This document shows, one piece after another, positions 12,420 through 22,529 of a DNA stretch of 64,000 nt. The notes under the pieces are model-generated. The model was not told the DNA's origin and ran no database searches. It worked only from the letters and a program-made list of their open reading frames with translations. Source of the DNA: an uncultured Williamsia sp. (lineage in GTDB: Bacteria > Actinomycetota > Actinomycetes > Mycobacteriales > Mycobacteriaceae); contig NZ_CANLWM010000001.1 of the NCBI RefSeq assembly GCF_947494875.1, positions 558,001-622,000 of the forward strand. The letters are read 5' to 3'. Made by a program: the position numbers and the translations under genes. Every line of letters begins with the position of its first letter. Position 1 is the stretch's first letter.

Positions 12420-14816
12420 GTGAGCGATGTGGATGCGCTGGACCCGACGACGCCGGTGGTGATCGGGGTCGGGCAGGCGAGCGAACGCCTCGACGACGAC
12501 GGGTACCAGGCGCTCTCCGAGGCAGATCTCGCCGCCGCCGCAGTGCGGAACGCATTGATGGACAGTGGCGTCGATCCGGACCGTGTCGCGGCATCCGTCG
12601 ACACCGTGGGATCCATCCGGTCCTTCGAGATCTCCAGCCCCCTGTCGTCCTCGCCGTTCGGACGTCCCGACGTGATGCCGGCCGCGGTGGCTCGCCGCGT
12701 GGGCATCACCGCGCGCAGGCTGATCGCCGAGGCGGTGGGTGGGCAGAGTCCGCAGCACCTGCTGACCGAGCTCGCCGAGAAGATCGCCGCGGGGCGGTCG
12801 GCGGCGTTCGTGATCGCCGGCGCGGAGGCCATCTCGACGAAGCGCCACATCACCGACGGCGACGGTCCGCGGCCCGACTGGTCCGAGCACGACGACGTCG
12901 CCGTCGAAGACCGCGGGTTCGGCATCGCCGGGATCGTGACGGCCCAGGAGGCGCGGCACGGACTGCGCGAGCCTCTCTTGCAGTACTCGGTGCTCGAGAA
13001 CGCGCGTCGCGCTCGACTGGGTCTGTCGCGGGATGCCTACGGCCGGTCGATGGCGGAGCTGTTCGCCCCGTTCTCGGCCGTCGCCGCGAAGAACCCGCAT
13101 TCGGCGTCTCCCGTCGAGCGAACGGTCACCGAGATCGCCGAGCCGGACGAGTCGAACCGGCGCATCACCGACCCCTACACGCGTCTGATGATCGCCCGAG
13201 ACCAGGTGAATCAGGCCGCGGCTGTCGTCGTGATGTCCGTGGCACGGGCTCGGGAACTCGGTGTGCCGCAGGACCGCTGGGTGTTCCTCCACGGCCATGC
13301 CGATGTGGTCGAGAAGCCCCTGATGCGACGGCCCGATCTGTCGTCCTCGCCGGCGGCGGTCGCGTCGATCCGCCACGCGCTCCACGCCGCGGGGGTCGCC
13401 CTCGACGACGTCGGTCACCTCGATCTCTACAGCTGCTTCCCGATCGCCGTGTGGGCGGTGTGCGATGCGTTCGGGTTGTCAGCGGACGATCCGCGCGGGC
13501 TGACCGTCACCGGCGGGCTGCCGTATTTCGGTGGAGCGGGCAACGACTACTCGATGCACGCGATCGCCGAGATCGTCGACCGCGTGCGTGCGGAACCGGC
13601 CTCGTTCGGTCTCGTCGGCGCGAACGGCGGTGTGCTCAGCAAGTACTCGACCGGGGTGTACTCCACGACGCCGGTGGCATGGCGGTCGTCGACGAGCGCC
13701 TCGGCCCAGGCGGATCTCGACGCGACTCCCGATGTCCCGACCGTCGAGCGCGTCGACGGTCCTGCGGTGATCGACTCGTACGTCGTCGGATACGGAAAGA
13801 ACGGGCCGCGTCAGGCGATCGTCGTCGGGCGTGTCCTGGACCGGGACGGCGCAGCCGGGGCCCGGTTCATCGCGACCGTCGACCGTGAGGACGACACGAC
13901 GATGCGCTTCCTCGTCGAGGCCGATCAGCCGATCGGGACTCGGGTCGTCGCGCGGTCGTTCGCCGATGGCAACCGCGTCAGTCTGGACGCGGCGACGATG
14001 GACCGGCTCCGGCCGGTGCCGCCCGTCGGGTTCCGCGACGACTACAGCGGGGTGCTGGTCCGTCGTGACGGTCATGTCCTGGAGGTGACGATCAACCGCC
14101 CGGACGCGCGGAACGCCCTCGACGCCGCGACGAACGCCGAGCTGGACTCGGTGTTCGACGCCTATCTCGCGGACCCGGATCTGTGGGTCGCGATCATCAC
14201 GGGCGCGGGTGACAAGGCGTTCTCGGCCGGCAACGATCTCGCGGCCACCGCGGCGAGCGGTGGGATGGGCCCGGTGCCGCTCAACGGATTCGGTGGCCTG
14301 ACCTCACGCTCGGATCTGGTGAAGCCGGTGATCGCCGCGGTGAACGGTCACGCCCTCGGCGGTGGATTCGAGATCGCGTTGGCGTCTCACATGATCGTCG
14401 TCGACGAGAACGCGACGTTCTCCCTGCCCGAGGTCAAGGTGGGTCTCGCCGCTTTGATGGGCGGACTCGTCCGACTGCCCCGCGCCCTGCCGAGATCGGT
14501 GGCGATGGAGATGATCCTCACCGGGCGCAGGATGACGGCCGCGGCGGCACTCGAGCGCGGTGTCGCCAGTCGCATCGCCCCGGCGGGAACGGTGATGGAC
14601 GTCGCGCGCGAGCTGGCGGCCGAGGTCGTCGCCTGCTCGCCGACATCGGTACGGGCCTCGCTCATCGCGATCGCCGAGACCGAGAACATCGCCGACCCTG
14701 TCGCCGCGGCCGCCCACCCGACCACCGCCCTCGACGAACTGATCGTCAGCCAGGACACCCTCGAGGGCATCACGGCATTCGTCGAGAAGCGGCAGCCGGT
14801 GTGGAAGGGCCGCTAG
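12420..14816 (+). CDS. Fusion of thiolase-like (SCP2/TLP1-type) protein and enoyl-CoA hydratase
   Basis: This is a 798-aa two-part protein. Residues 1 to about 400 have a thiolase fold of the SCP2/TLP1 kind, but the usual nucleophile Cys region reads VGGQSPQ (107-112) and the C-terminal Cys loop reads GANGGVLSKYS, so both catalytic Cys are missing. Residues about 415-520 look like the extra C-terminal domain of mycobacterial TLP1. Residues about 541-798 are a crotonase with CoA loop FSAGNDL, oxyanion loop GHALGGGFEIAL and FSLPEVKVG; both glutamates of enoyl-CoA hydratases are kept. An acyl-CoA hydratase role with a CoA-binding front half is likely. GTG start with GGAG 7 nt upstream. Divergent from a TetR gene. 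Confidence 0.85.
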   Translation: MSDVDALDPTTPVVIGVGQASERLDDDGYQALSEADLAAAAVRNALMDSGVDPDRVAASVDTVGSIRSFEISSPLSSSPFGRPDVMPAAVARRVGITARRLIAEAVGGQSPQHLLTELAEKIAAGRSAAFVIAGAEAISTKRHITDGDGPRPDWSEHDDVAVEDRGFGIAGIVTAQEARHGLREPLLQYSVLENARRARLGLSRDAYGRSMAELFAPFSAVAAKNPHSASPVERTVTEIAEPDESNRRITDPYTRLMIARDQVNQAAAVVVMSVARARELGVPQDRWVFLHGHADVVEKPLMRRPDLSSSPAAVASIRHALHAAGVALDDVGHLDLYSCFPIAVWAVCDAFGLSADDPRGLTVTGGLPYFGGAGNDYSMHAIAEIVDRVRAEPASFGLVGANGGVLSKYSTGVYSTTPVAWRSSTSASAQADLDATPDVPTVERVDGPAVIDSYVVGYGKNGPRQAIVVGRVLDRDGAAGARFIATVDREDDTTMRFLVEADQPIGTRVVARSFADGNRVSLDAATMDRLRPVPPVGFRDDYSGVLVRRDGHVLEVTINRPDARNALDAATNAELDSVFDAYLADPDLWVAIITGAGDKAFSAGNDLAATAASGGMGPVPLNGFGGLTSRSDLVKPVIAAVNGHALGGGFEIALASHMIVVDENATFSLPEVKVGLAALMGGLVRLPRALPRSVAMEMILTGRRMTAAAALERGVASRIAPAGTVMDVARELAAEVVACSPTSVRASLIAIAETENIADPVAAAAHPTTALDELIVSQDTLEGITAFVEKRQPVWKGR

Positions 14817-14817
14817 G

Positions 14818-15318
14818 TCAGGGGACGATGGCGTAGAAGCCGGCACCGTAGGCCAGGGGAACTTGGACTGGTGTGTTGGTTGCGTAGGCGGTCGCACCTA
14901 TCGAGACCAAGCCGGAGCCCGTGACGATGTCCCGAGTGATCTTCTCGCCTGGCTTGGTGCCGAAGGACGCCGGAACAAAAGTCTGCTTGTAGAGGGTGAG
15001 CGCGCTGGTGTGCGTGAACGCGAGCAGGACGCGACACCTCGGGTTTCTGACCCAACCCGGTCCGTTGCCGGTGAAGCCGTTCGACGTGAAAGTCACACGA
15101 ACGACCGCGCGTTTCGGCGTGGTGAGACGGACGTTGACCGTGCCACGACAGAAGTCGTGGTCGCCGAACATCCCGAAATTGTCCCCGGTGAGAGTGAAGA
15201 CCGGTAGCGGCTTCGACGGCGGGGCTGCACCTGCCGGCGCGGCGGCGACAACCCCTCCGGTGACAGCGGCGGCAGCCACGGCGGTGGCGGCGATGAACGA
15301 GCGGAAACGCGAACGCAT
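14818..15318 (-). CDS. Small secreted protein of unknown function (paralogue of 37865-38308)
   Basis: This 166-aa protein starts with a typical Sec signal peptide (about residues 1-32, ending PAGAAP). The mature part is a predicted beta-rich domain with two Cys (HDFCRG and NPRCRV) that may form a disulfide. I do not recognise a named family. It resembles the protein at 37865-38308 in its signal peptide, the opening PLPV...TGD, one Cys pair and the closing TGSGxVxxxxG segment. ATG 15318 follows GGGGAG by 6 nt. It ends 1 base after the convergent fusion gene. Confidence 0.8.
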   Translation of the reverse strand: MRSRFRSFIAATAVAAAAVTGGVVAAAPAGAAPPSKPLPVFTLTGDNFGMFGDHDFCRGTVNVRLTTPKRAVVRVTFTSNGFTGNGPGWVRNPRCRVLLAFTHTSALTLYKQTFVPASFGTKPGEKITRDIVTGSGLVSIGATAYATNTPVQVPLAYGAGFYAIVP

Positions 15319-15617
15319 GAGATCTCCCCGAGGATCGTTACGATGACGAAGGGAAACGTACTGTACGGACGTACTCACGGGCGAATCGGTTGTCCACAGG
15401 CACTGCCGAGCGTGTCCTTGACAGGAACTTCTCAGTCCCATCTGTAACATCCGTCACACGGAATCAGCCGAGCACAGGGAAGTGATCCGTGTGAGAGTTC
15501 CTCACGTACCGTCCGTCCTCCGACCCGTATCGACCGACGGACGGCCCACCCGGCCGCCGGGTCGACTCCACCGCCACCGTGCCGCCCGGATGTGGCCCGA
15601 GGAAGCCGAGCGCCTCG
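15319..15617. other. 299-bp region upstream of the secreted-protein gene
   Basis: It should hold the promoter of the secreted-protein gene. Visible items are a perfect DnaA-type nonamer TTGTCCACA at 15390-15398, isolated and so weak evidence, and the symmetric stretch TACTGTACGGACGTACT around 15358-15375. A short plus-strand frame (15491-15652) is listed separately. Confidence 0.35.
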
Positions 15618-15652
15618 TCACCGCTTCGGATCTGGCGCTCCTGCAGCCCTGA
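15491..15652 (+). CDS. Possible 53-aa ORF or gene remnant
   Basis: A GTG-initiated frame of 53 codons ends with a helix-like stretch [19 protein letters not shown] that looks more protein-like than its Arg/Pro-rich front. GGGAAG lies upstream of the GTG. Its end overlaps the convergent hydrolase by 35 bases. It may be a tiny protein, the tail of a decayed gene, or chance. No function is proposed. Confidence 0.2.
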   Translation: MRVPHVPSVLRPVSTDGRPTRPPGRLHRHRAARMWPEEAERLVTASDLALLQP

Positions 15653-16529
15653 CCCACTCGCCGTCCGCACGCCGCGCGAGCCGGCGGATCGCGTCGGCGA
15701 CGAGTGCGGGCCGGCTCAGCACCAGCAGGTGACCCGCCGGGCTGATCTCCTCGTAGCTCGCACCGAGGGCCTCGGCGTAGCGACGCTGTCGGGCGCGCCA
15801 TGCCGATCGCCAGCCGCCGCCGTCGCCGAGCGCGGCCAGCACGGTCACCGGCATCGTGGGGCGGCCTCGCTCGGCGCGCAGGGCACGCAGGTCCTCGTCG
15901 ATCGCCGGGTAGGCCGCGTTCTCGACGAGGGTCGCCCGCGCCATGTCGACCCGGGTGAACACGTGACGGATCCAGCGGCGTTGGGCGTCGTCGTAGCCCT
16001 CCGGCGGTGTCGGCAGTACCGAGGCGTGTGCGAGCGGCCCCACCAGCTGCGGGATCCGGAGGTGGGCAACGAGATCCGCGACACGGTGCCCGTTTGCCGC
16101 TCGACGAGACGTCGGTATCGCACGCTTGCCGATCAGCGAGAACGTCCCGTCGATCATCAGCACTGCGCGCGTCCGTTCCGGGCAAATGAGCGCGAAGCCC
16201 TCGGCATACAGAGACGACATCGAGTGCGCGGCCAGGACAACGGGTTCGGTGACGCCGAGGTGGTCGAGCACTGCCTCCAGGCGGTCGACCTCGTCGGCCA
16301 GGGTCGGCCATCGGTCGCGGGGCAGGGGCGAGCTGAGACCGTACCCGGGACGGTCGTACCGGATCACGGTGAAGTCGTCGACGAGGCGGGCGGTGAGGGC
16401 GTCGAGGTCGAACCAGTTGCTCCCGAGCGCAGCCATGAGCACCACCGGCGGACCAGACCCGTCGACGACCACATGTGTCGGCCGGCCGGCGATCTCGGTC
16501 ACGGTGCCGGGCGGACGGGTGGTGGTCAC
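15618..16529 (-). CDS. Alpha/beta-fold hydrolase
   Basis: This 303-aa cytosolic hydrolase of the general epoxide hydrolase/haloperoxidase-like superfamily has the family's core strands. The oxyanion strand [13 protein letters not shown] replaces the common HG motif. [11 protein letters not shown] follows, then the nucleophile elbow AAHSMSS (Ser103), which departs from GxSxG. A C-terminal SPAGHLLVL supplies the catalytic His. Its start codon overlaps the lysX stop by 4 bases (ATGA), so it is translated after lysX. Substrate unknown; a lipid-linked role is possible from the pairing. Confidence 0.85.
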   Translation of the reverse strand: MTTTRPPGTVTEIAGRPTHVVVDGSGPPVVLMAALGSNWFDLDALTARLVDDFTVIRYDRPGYGLSSPLPRDRWPTLADEVDRLEAVLDHLGVTEPVVLAAHSMSSLYAEGFALICPERTRAVLMIDGTFSLIGKRAIPTSRRAANGHRVADLVAHLRIPQLVGPLAHASVLPTPPEGYDDAQRRWIRHVFTRVDMARATLVENAAYPAIDEDLRALRAERGRPTMPVTVLAALGDGGGWRSAWRARQRRYAEALGASYEEISPAGHLLVLSRPALVADAIRRLARRADGEWVRAAGAPDPKR

Positions 16530-19500
16530 CGCGGCCGGACCAGTGGGAACGGCAACGTGTCCCGGATGGGCCGTCCGGTGAGCAGCATGACGATCCGGTC
16601 GACACCGAGCCCGAGTCCACCGGTCGGGGGCATCGCGTACTCGAGCGCGGTGAGGAAGTCCTCGTCGAGCTCCATCGCCTCCGGATCACCGCCGGCGGCC
16701 TTCTCCGACTGTTCGGTGAGCCGTGCACGCTGCTCGACGGGATCGGTGAGTTCGCTGTAGGCGGTGCCGAGTTCCGTACCCCAGGCGACGAGGTCCCACC
16801 GTTGGGCGACACCGGGGCGCTGCGGATGCGACCGCGTCAGCGGCGACACCGACACGGGGAAGTCGAGGTAGAACGTCGGAGTGGTGGTGCGTGCCTCCAC
16901 GAGGTGTTCGTAGAGCTCGAGGACGACCTGCCCGGCGTCCCAGTCCGGGTGCAGGGCGATCTGCAGCCGCTCCGAGATGGACCGCAGCACCGACAGTTCC
17001 GCGCCGGGCTCGACGACGACGTGCTCCCCGAGCTTGCACGAGATCGCCTCCGAGACCGCCTCGTGGACGTCGCGCACGGCCCACTCGCCGCCGATGTCGA
17101 CGCGGTCGACGCCGCCGTCGTCCCGGGGCCGCAGCGCGACCGCCTCGCCGTGTGCGGCCACCGCGGCCGCCTGGATCATCTCCCGCGCGAGGGTGAGCAT
17201 CGTGCGGTAGTCGCCGTGCGCCTCGTAGGCCTCCAGCGAGGTGAACTCCGGGTTGTGGGTGGCGTCGGCGCCCTCGTTGCGGAAGTTGCGGCCGATCTCG
17301 AAGACCCGCTCCACCCCGCCGACGCACAGCCGCTTCAGGTACAGCTCGGGAGCGATCCGCAGATAGAGGTCCAGGTCGTACGCCTCGATGTGCGTCTGGA
17401 ACGGGGTCGCGTTCGCACCACCGTGGACCCGTTGCAGCACAGGGGTCTCCACCTCGAGGTAGCCGCGACCGGCCAACGTCGACCGCAGTGCCCCGACGAC
17501 GGCGCTGCGCGCCACCAGCATCTCCCGCGCCGCGGTGTGCACGGCGAGGTCGACGTGGCGCAGGCGGACGCGTGTCTCCGGGTCCGACAGCCCGTTCCAT
17601 TTGTCGGGCAACGGGTGCAGGCATTTGCCGAGCATCGTCCAGTCGTCACCCAGTACCGACAGTTCGCCGGATCGGCTGCGCCCCATCGCTCCTCGCACGC
17701 GAACGAGATCACCGAGGTCGACCGTGGACGCGAACCGAGCGGCCTCGTCGCCCGCGGTCGAGCGGTCGAGCAGGACCTGCACGGTGCCGGTCCAGTCCCG
17801 GACGTCGGCGAAGACGACGCTGCCCAGGTCGCGGACGCGCAGGACGCGACCGGCGACGGAGACCGGCGTCGACGGTTCCGCGGTCCGCGCGTGGGCGATG
17901 CGATGGGTGGGGGGATCGGCGGGTGGGTAGGCGTCCACGCCGTGGGCGCGCAGCGCGTCCAGCTTGTCCATCCGGACCCGGACCTGTTCGGGGCGACGGG
18001 GAACGGGCGGCCCCGCGAACGCCTCCGCCTCGATCGCGGCGACGAGTTCGTCGACGTCGAGGTCGGACGGCACCGCCGACGACGTCCCGACGTACCGGTG
18101 GGCGTCACCGCGTCGTCGCCAGGGCACGGCGACGAATCCCTCGGCCAGGACGGCGGCGAGACCGGCGTGCACGATGTCGCGGGCGTCGGCGGCGCACAGG
18201 AACCGCGGCTCCCACGTCGGCAGGTACTTCGCGTTGGACTTGTACAGCGACTCCATCTGCACGAACCGGGACGCGAACACCAGCAGGCCGTGGGCACCGC
18301 GCATCACGGGCCCGGCACCGATGGCGTCTCCCTGCTCGAACACCGCGCGGAACGCGGCGAAGTTCAGCGAGATCCGGGCGATCCCGTGATCCGGTGCTTG
18401 CGTGGCGAGTTCGGACACCATCGCCTCGACGACGCCGTTCACCGCGTCACGGTCGCGCCGCATGAGGTCGAGCGACAACCCGGCACGACCCCAGGGGACG
18501 AAGGACAGCATCCCGACCACCCGCTCGGCCGGTGTGCCCGCGTACTGCACCGCTTCGACGAGCAGGCACCGACCGTCCGCGGGGTCGCCGAGCCGACTGA
18601 GCGCCATCGCGAACCCGCGCTCCTCGGCGGTGTCGCGCCACGCGTCCGCCCGGATCTCCATCTGCGCGAGTTCGCCCGCCGAGAGTTCCTCGTGACGGCG
18701 GATCCGCACGGACACCCCGGCCCGGACGGTGCGCGTCACGGCCTGTCGCACGCTGCGCATCTGTGGCCCCGACGTGCGGTAGCGCCTCGTCTCGATGACC
18801 GCCTCGTCGCCCATCGTCAGGGCCGTCATGCCGGAGTCGATGTAGGCCTGCGCACCGCGTTCGCTCGCGCCCATCGCACCCGGCGACCACCCGTACCGCT
18901 CGCAGAGCGCGTGGAACTCGGCGATCGCGTCGGGCCAGTGCCGCGGGTCGCCGATGGGGTCGCCGGACGCCAGGCAGACACCGAGTTCGACGCGGTAGGT
19001 GATGACCGCACGACCGGAGCGGGCGAACACCGCGGCGATGTCGCGGCGGGTGGAGAAGTAGGCCAGCGAGTTGTCGTCGCCGTGCGCGGCGATCAACGCG
19101 CGGATGACGCGCTCGTCGTCGGCGGTCACCAGCCCCGACAGTCGCTGCGACCGGAACAGGACCACGGCCGCCGTCATCAGCGCGAGCGCACCCAGCAGGC
19201 CGAGCAGGCCGTTGATGACCATGTAGGAGTGCCGGCCGTCGAAGGTGCGGATGTCGACGGAGGCGAAGGCGACGACGCGGTTGAACGCGTACGCGAGGCG
19301 CTGATCGGGTTCGAGGGTGCGGGGGAACGCCTCGACGAGTCCCCACCCGATCCCGGTCGCCGCGAGCAGGCCACCGCCGAGGACGGCCAGGGCGAGCAGC
19401 ACCGCACCGCGCCGGACACGGGTGAAGAACTGCCGGTAGGTGACGACGAGGAAGGCCAGGATGATCGCGTCGATCACGAGACCGACGACCAGGTTCACCC

Positions 19501-19819
19501 GGTCGGTCGTCGTGAGGTCGAGGCCCTGCGCCACCGACGGCACGAAGTACAGCGCGTTCGAGACCGCGAACACGACGAGGTAGCCGGTCGTCACCCACCA
19601 CGCGATGCGCTTGCGTGCCGACAACGCGATCGCGACGACCGCCAGCACGAACGCCCACGCGAAGCTCGTGTCGGGCATCGAGATGACATAGGTGTCGACC
19701 CAGTCGCGGGGGACGGCGATGAGGTGGCGGAACGTCGTCGAGACGCTGCCCACCAGCGACAGGCCGGAGAGGACCCCCACCACCACCCCGGCGACGTGCG
19801 GTGCCCGCCGTGTGTCCAT
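16526..19819 (-). CDS. lysX: Bifunctional lysylphosphatidylglycerol synthase / lysyl-tRNA synthetase
   Basis: This 1097-aa membrane protein makes lysyl-tRNA and transfers lysine to phosphatidylglycerol, lowering membrane charge and raising resistance to cationic peptides. The fusion is characteristic of mycobacteria and relatives. Order: about seven membrane segments (1-230), a DUF2156 acyl-transferase domain (about 235-545), a linker, an OB-fold anticodon domain (about 645-720: [17 protein letters not shown]), and a class II LysRS core with motif 2 [14 protein letters not shown] (near 848) and motif 3 [12 protein letters not shown] (near 1073). ATG 19819 follows GGGAGG. The hydrolase gene downstream is coupled by a 4-base overlap. 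Confidence 0.96.
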   Translation of the reverse strand: MDTRRAPHVAGVVVGVLSGLSLVGSVSTTFRHLIAVPRDWVDTYVISMPDTSFAWAFVLAVVAIALSARKRIAWWVTTGYLVVFAVSNALYFVPSVAQGLDLTTTDRVNLVVGLVIDAIILAFLVVTYRQFFTRVRRGAVLLALAVLGGGLLAATGIGWGLVEAFPRTLEPDQRLAYAFNRVVAFASVDIRTFDGRHSYMVINGLLGLLGALALMTAAVVLFRSQRLSGLVTADDERVIRALIAAHGDDNSLAYFSTRRDIAAVFARSGRAVITYRVELGVCLASGDPIGDPRHWPDAIAEFHALCERYGWSPGAMGASERGAQAYIDSGMTALTMGDEAVIETRRYRTSGPQMRSVRQAVTRTVRAGVSVRIRRHEELSAGELAQMEIRADAWRDTAEERGFAMALSRLGDPADGRCLLVEAVQYAGTPAERVVGMLSFVPWGRAGLSLDLMRRDRDAVNGVVEAMVSELATQAPDHGIARISLNFAAFRAVFEQGDAIGAGPVMRGAHGLLVFASRFVQMESLYKSNAKYLPTWEPRFLCAADARDIVHAGLAAVLAEGFVAVPWRRRGDAHRYVGTSSAVPSDLDVDELVAAIEAEAFAGPPVPRRPEQVRVRMDKLDALRAHGVDAYPPADPPTHRIAHARTAEPSTPVSVAGRVLRVRDLGSVVFADVRDWTGTVQVLLDRSTAGDEAARFASTVDLGDLVRVRGAMGRSRSGELSVLGDDWTMLGKCLHPLPDKWNGLSDPETRVRLRHVDLAVHTAAREMLVARSAVVGALRSTLAGRGYLEVETPVLQRVHGGANATPFQTHIEAYDLDLYLRIAPELYLKRLCVGGVERVFEIGRNFRNEGADATHNPEFTSLEAYEAHGDYRTMLTLAREMIQAAAVAAHGEAVALRPRDDGGVDRVDIGGEWAVRDVHEAVSEAISCKLGEHVVVEPGAELSVLRSISERLQIALHPDWDAGQVVLELYEHLVEARTTTPTFYLDFPVSVSPLTRSHPQRPGVAQRWDLVAWGTELGTAYSELTDPVEQRARLTEQSEKAAGGDPEAMELDEDFLTALEYAMPPTGGLGLGVDRIVMLLTGRPIRDTLPFPLVRPR

Positions 19820-19911
19820 CGGGCCTCCCGCCTGCCGCGTCGAGAAGCGGCGTCGCGTGCAATCGTGTCAGGTGACGTCCGAGAACCGCCGGTCCACCAC
19901 GAGGAGAATCG

Positions 19912-20139
19912 ATGACCGTCCCCGAGGTCGCCATCTCCGACGGCACCATCCGCCTGGGGCAGTTCCTCAAACTCGCGAACCTCATCGAGAGCGGCGCCGA
20001 GGCCAAAGAGGTGATCGCCGACGGGCTGGTGACCGTGAACGGCGAGGTCGACACCCGCCGCGGGCGGCAGCTGGCGGTCGGAGACGTCGTCGCGATCGGT
20101 GGGGTCGCCGTCCGTGTCGGGGCGCAGGAGCAGTCCTAG
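19912..20139 (+). CDS. RNA-binding S4-domain protein (YbcJ-like)
   Basis: This 75-aa protein is essentially one S4 domain: [32 protein letters not shown] followed by R-x-GRQL and GD-V. Such proteins bind structured RNA, probably at the ribosome, but the exact role is unknown. An AGGAG lies about 7 nt before the ATG. It is divergent from lysX and directly precedes rraA, whose -10 element overlaps its stop codon. Confidence 0.88.
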   Translation: MTVPEVAISDGTIRLGQFLKLANLIESGAEAKEVIADGLVTVNGEVDTRRGRQLAVGDVVAIGGVAVRVGAQEQS

Positions 20140-20142
20140 ACT
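20137..20142 (+). promoter_or_regulatory. -10 element (TAGACT) of rraA, leaderless
   Basis: TAGACT overlaps the stop codon of the S4 gene and is followed by exactly 7 nt and then the GTG of rraA, predicting a leaderless transcript. Confidence 0.55.
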
Positions 20143-20149
20143 CCCCGTC

Positions 20150-20635
20150 GTGACCGACACCTCCTTCACCGCGACCGCCGACCTCGTCGACGAGATCGGA
20201 CCCGACGTCCGCAGCTGCGACACCCAGTTCCGCCAGTACGGCGGGCGGCGTCAGTTCGCCGGACCGGTCCGCACCGTCCGATGCCATCAGGACAACGCGC
20301 TGCTCAAATCGGTGCTCGGGACGCCGGGCGACGGCGCGGTGCTGGTGATCGACGGCGGGGGGTCCCTGCACACCGCCCTCGTCGGCGACCTCATCGCCGA
20401 ACTGGGCCGGTCGAACGGATGGGCCGGGGTGATCGTGTACGGCGCGATCCGTGACTCCGCGGTGATCGGTGAGATGGACTTCGGGTGCAAGGCGCTCGGC
20501 ACGAACCCGCGGAAGTCGACGAAGACCGGGGCGGGCGAATCCGACGTCGACGTCGCGTTCGGTGGCGTCACGTTCCGCGCCGGAGACGTGCTGCACAGCG
20601 ATGACGACGGGATCGTGGTCATCGCGGGGGCCTGA
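20150..20635 (+). CDS. rraA: RraA family protein (ribonuclease E activity regulator / HMG aldolase fold)
   Basis: This 161-aa protein is close to the standard RraA length. It shows the family core [22 protein letters not shown] and the catalytic-site stretch [20 protein letters not shown], with the Arg and Asp used by 4-hydroxy-4-methyl-2-oxoglutarate aldolases. Members either bind RNase E as inhibitors or act as aldolase/oxaloacetate decarboxylases, and sequence alone does not separate these. GTG 20150 is chosen from the -10 spacing and the family N-terminus ([11 protein letters not shown]). Confidence 0.9.
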   Translation: MTDTSFTATADLVDEIGPDVRSCDTQFRQYGGRRQFAGPVRTVRCHQDNALLKSVLGTPGDGAVLVIDGGGSLHTALVGDLIAELGRSNGWAGVIVYGAIRDSAVIGEMDFGCKALGTNPRKSTKTGAGESDVDVAFGGVTFRAGDVLHSDDDGIVVIAGA

Positions 20636-20731
20636 CCACCAGCCTTTCGCGCACGCGTGGATGCGCCTACACTCGTGGACTGACAACGCGCATTGTCAGA
20701 TGCGCATCCCGTCTCGACGAGGAGTTCCCCG

Positions 20732-22285
20732 ATGGGCCGACCCGATCGCGCGACGTTCGACCGCCTGCGTCAACTGATCGCCATCGACCGCCACGACACG
20801 CGCCCCACGCGGCCCGTGTTGGAGGCGTTCACCGGTGAGGAGATGACGACGATCCCGGTGGGGACCGCCGAGGATCTCGAGCTCGCCGTGAACCGCGCCC
20901 GGGCCGCCCAGGCCCGGTGGGCCGAGCGCACGCCCGCCGATCGCGCCGCGGTGATCTCCCGCTTCGCCGACCTGGTGTTCGCCCGCCGCACCGAGCTGAT
21001 GGACATGGCACAGGCCGAGACCGGCAAGGCTCGTGCGTACGCGCAGGAAGAGGTCGTCGACGTCGCCCTCACCGCGCGCCACTACGCGGCGACCGGTCCC
21101 AAGACGCTCAAGGCACACCGCGTGAAGGGCATGATCCCGGGTGCCACCGACGTCCGCGTGCGGTACCAGCCCAAGGGCGTCATCGGCATCATCTCGCCGT
21201 GGAACTACCCGCTGACGCTGGCCGCGTCGGACGCGGTGGCCGCGCTCATCGCCGGCAACGCCGTCGTCATCAAGCCCGACAGCCAGACCCCGTACTGCGC
21301 ACTGTCCGTGGCGGAGCTGCTCTACGAGGCCGGACTCGAGCCCGAGCTGTTCGCGGTGGTCCCGGGTCCCGGCACCGTCGTCGGCACCGCGCTCGTCGAG
21401 TCGGCCGACTACCTGATGTTCACCGGTTCCTCGCAGACCGGCGCCACCCTGGCCGCACAGGCCGGCCGGCGCCTCATCGGGTTCTCCGCCGAGCTGGGCG
21501 GCAAGAACCCGATGATCGTGACCGCGAACGCCAACATCGATCGAGCCGTCGAGGGCGCCGCCCGCGCCTGCTACTCGAACTCCGGTCAGCTCTGCATCTC
21601 GATCGAGCGGCTGTACGTCGAGAAGGCGATCTCCGCCGAGTTCACCCGTAAGTTCGCCGACCACGTCGCGACCATGAAGGTCGCCCCGGTCTACGACTTC
21701 TCGGCCGACATGGGTTCGCTGGCCTCGCAGGCCCAGGTCGACACCGTCGACGCGCACGTCAAGGACGCCGTCGAGAAGGGCGCGACGGTGCTCGCGGGCG
21801 GCCGCAAGCTCGACGAGGTCGGACCCTTCTTCTACGCCCCGACGGTGCTCGGAGGCGTCAACGAGCAGATGCAGTGCTTCGGGTCGGAGACCTTCGGCCC
21901 GCTCGTCTCGATCTACGAGGTCGACTCGGTCGACGAGGCCGTGAAGCTCGCCAACGACACCGAGTACGGCCTGAACGCGAGCATCTTCGCCGGCTCGACC
22001 GCCGAGGCGCGCGCGATCGGTGCCCAGCTCCACGTCGGCACCGTGAACATCAACGAGGGCTACGCCGCGGCCTGGGGGTCCACCGCCGCGCCGATGGGTG
22101 GCATGGGCATCTCCGGTGTCGGCCGCCGCCACGGCACCGAGGGTCTGCTCAAGTACACCGAGCCACAGACGATCGCGGCCCAGCGCGTGATCGGGATCGA
22201 CGGCATCCGCGGCGTCCCGCGGGCGCTGTTCCTCAAGCTGGTCCCCACCACCATGAAGCTGCTGCGTTTCCTGCCCGGTCGCTGA
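20732..22285 (+). CDS. gabD2: Succinate-semialdehyde dehydrogenase [NADP+]
   Basis: This 517-aa aldehyde dehydrogenase is the size of mycobacterial GabD2, which feeds succinate into the TCA cycle from succinic semialdehyde. The NAD(P) site PWNYPLTLAASDAVAAL lies near residue 155. Catalytic Glu254 sits in ELGGKNP and catalytic Cys288 in SGQLCIS. ATG 20732 is preferred because AGGAG lies 7 nt before it; a start at 20693 would lack this. A TACACT element at 20668-20673 is a plausible -10. The assignment to succinic semialdehyde rests on overall resemblance, so another aldehyde is possible. Confidence 0.88.
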   Translation: MGRPDRATFDRLRQLIAIDRHDTRPTRPVLEAFTGEEMTTIPVGTAEDLELAVNRARAAQARWAERTPADRAAVISRFADLVFARRTELMDMAQAETGKARAYAQEEVVDVALTARHYAATGPKTLKAHRVKGMIPGATDVRVRYQPKGVIGIISPWNYPLTLAASDAVAALIAGNAVVIKPDSQTPYCALSVAELLYEAGLEPELFAVVPGPGTVVGTALVESADYLMFTGSSQTGATLAAQAGRRLIGFSAELGGKNPMIVTANANIDRAVEGAARACYSNSGQLCISIERLYVEKAISAEFTRKFADHVATMKVAPVYDFSADMGSLASQAQVDTVDAHVKDAVEKGATVLAGGRKLDEVGPFFYAPTVLGGVNEQMQCFGSETFGPLVSIYEVDSVDEAVKLANDTEYGLNASIFAGSTAEARAIGAQLHVGTVNINEGYAAAWGSTAAPMGGMGISGVGRRHGTEGLLKYTEPQTIAAQRVIGIDGIRGVPRALFLKLVPTTMKLLRFLPGR

Positions 22286-22308
22286 CTGGGACCCACGTCC
22301 ACAGACCT

Positions 22309-22359
22309 CACCGCTGGGCCTCGGCTCGTGCACATCGCACGCGCCGGCGCCCAGCGGTG
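22309..22359. terminator. Candidate terminator hairpin after gabD2
   Basis: CACCGCTGGGC (22309-22319) and GCCCAGCGGTG (22349-22359) form a perfect 11-bp stem around a 29-nt loop that contains a small GTGC/GCAC hairpin; TGTCGTTT follows. It starts 23 bases after the gabD2 stop. Confidence 0.45.
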
Positions 22360-22529
22360 TCGTTTGCGGACGGCACTCTCACGAACCGCAACGACATCGT
22401 GTGAACGATCGACGTCTGTTCGGATGATTCCGCGAAGGATTTTTCGGACAGGGGACGCGCAGCCGCGAGCGGACTGAGAACGTCGCGTGGTCGGGCCCGC
22501 TCAGGACCCGCGAACGAAGGAGTCCAGTC

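Noticed and set aside
15390-15398. Single perfect DnaA nonamer TTGTCCACA
   Set aside because: One isolated nonamer in 64 kb is expected by chance; kept only as a note in the region entry.
16475-19915. 1146-codon plus-strand open frame opposite lysX
   Set aside because: It is a low-complexity shadow frame; lysX on the other strand has full LysRS and MprF signatures.
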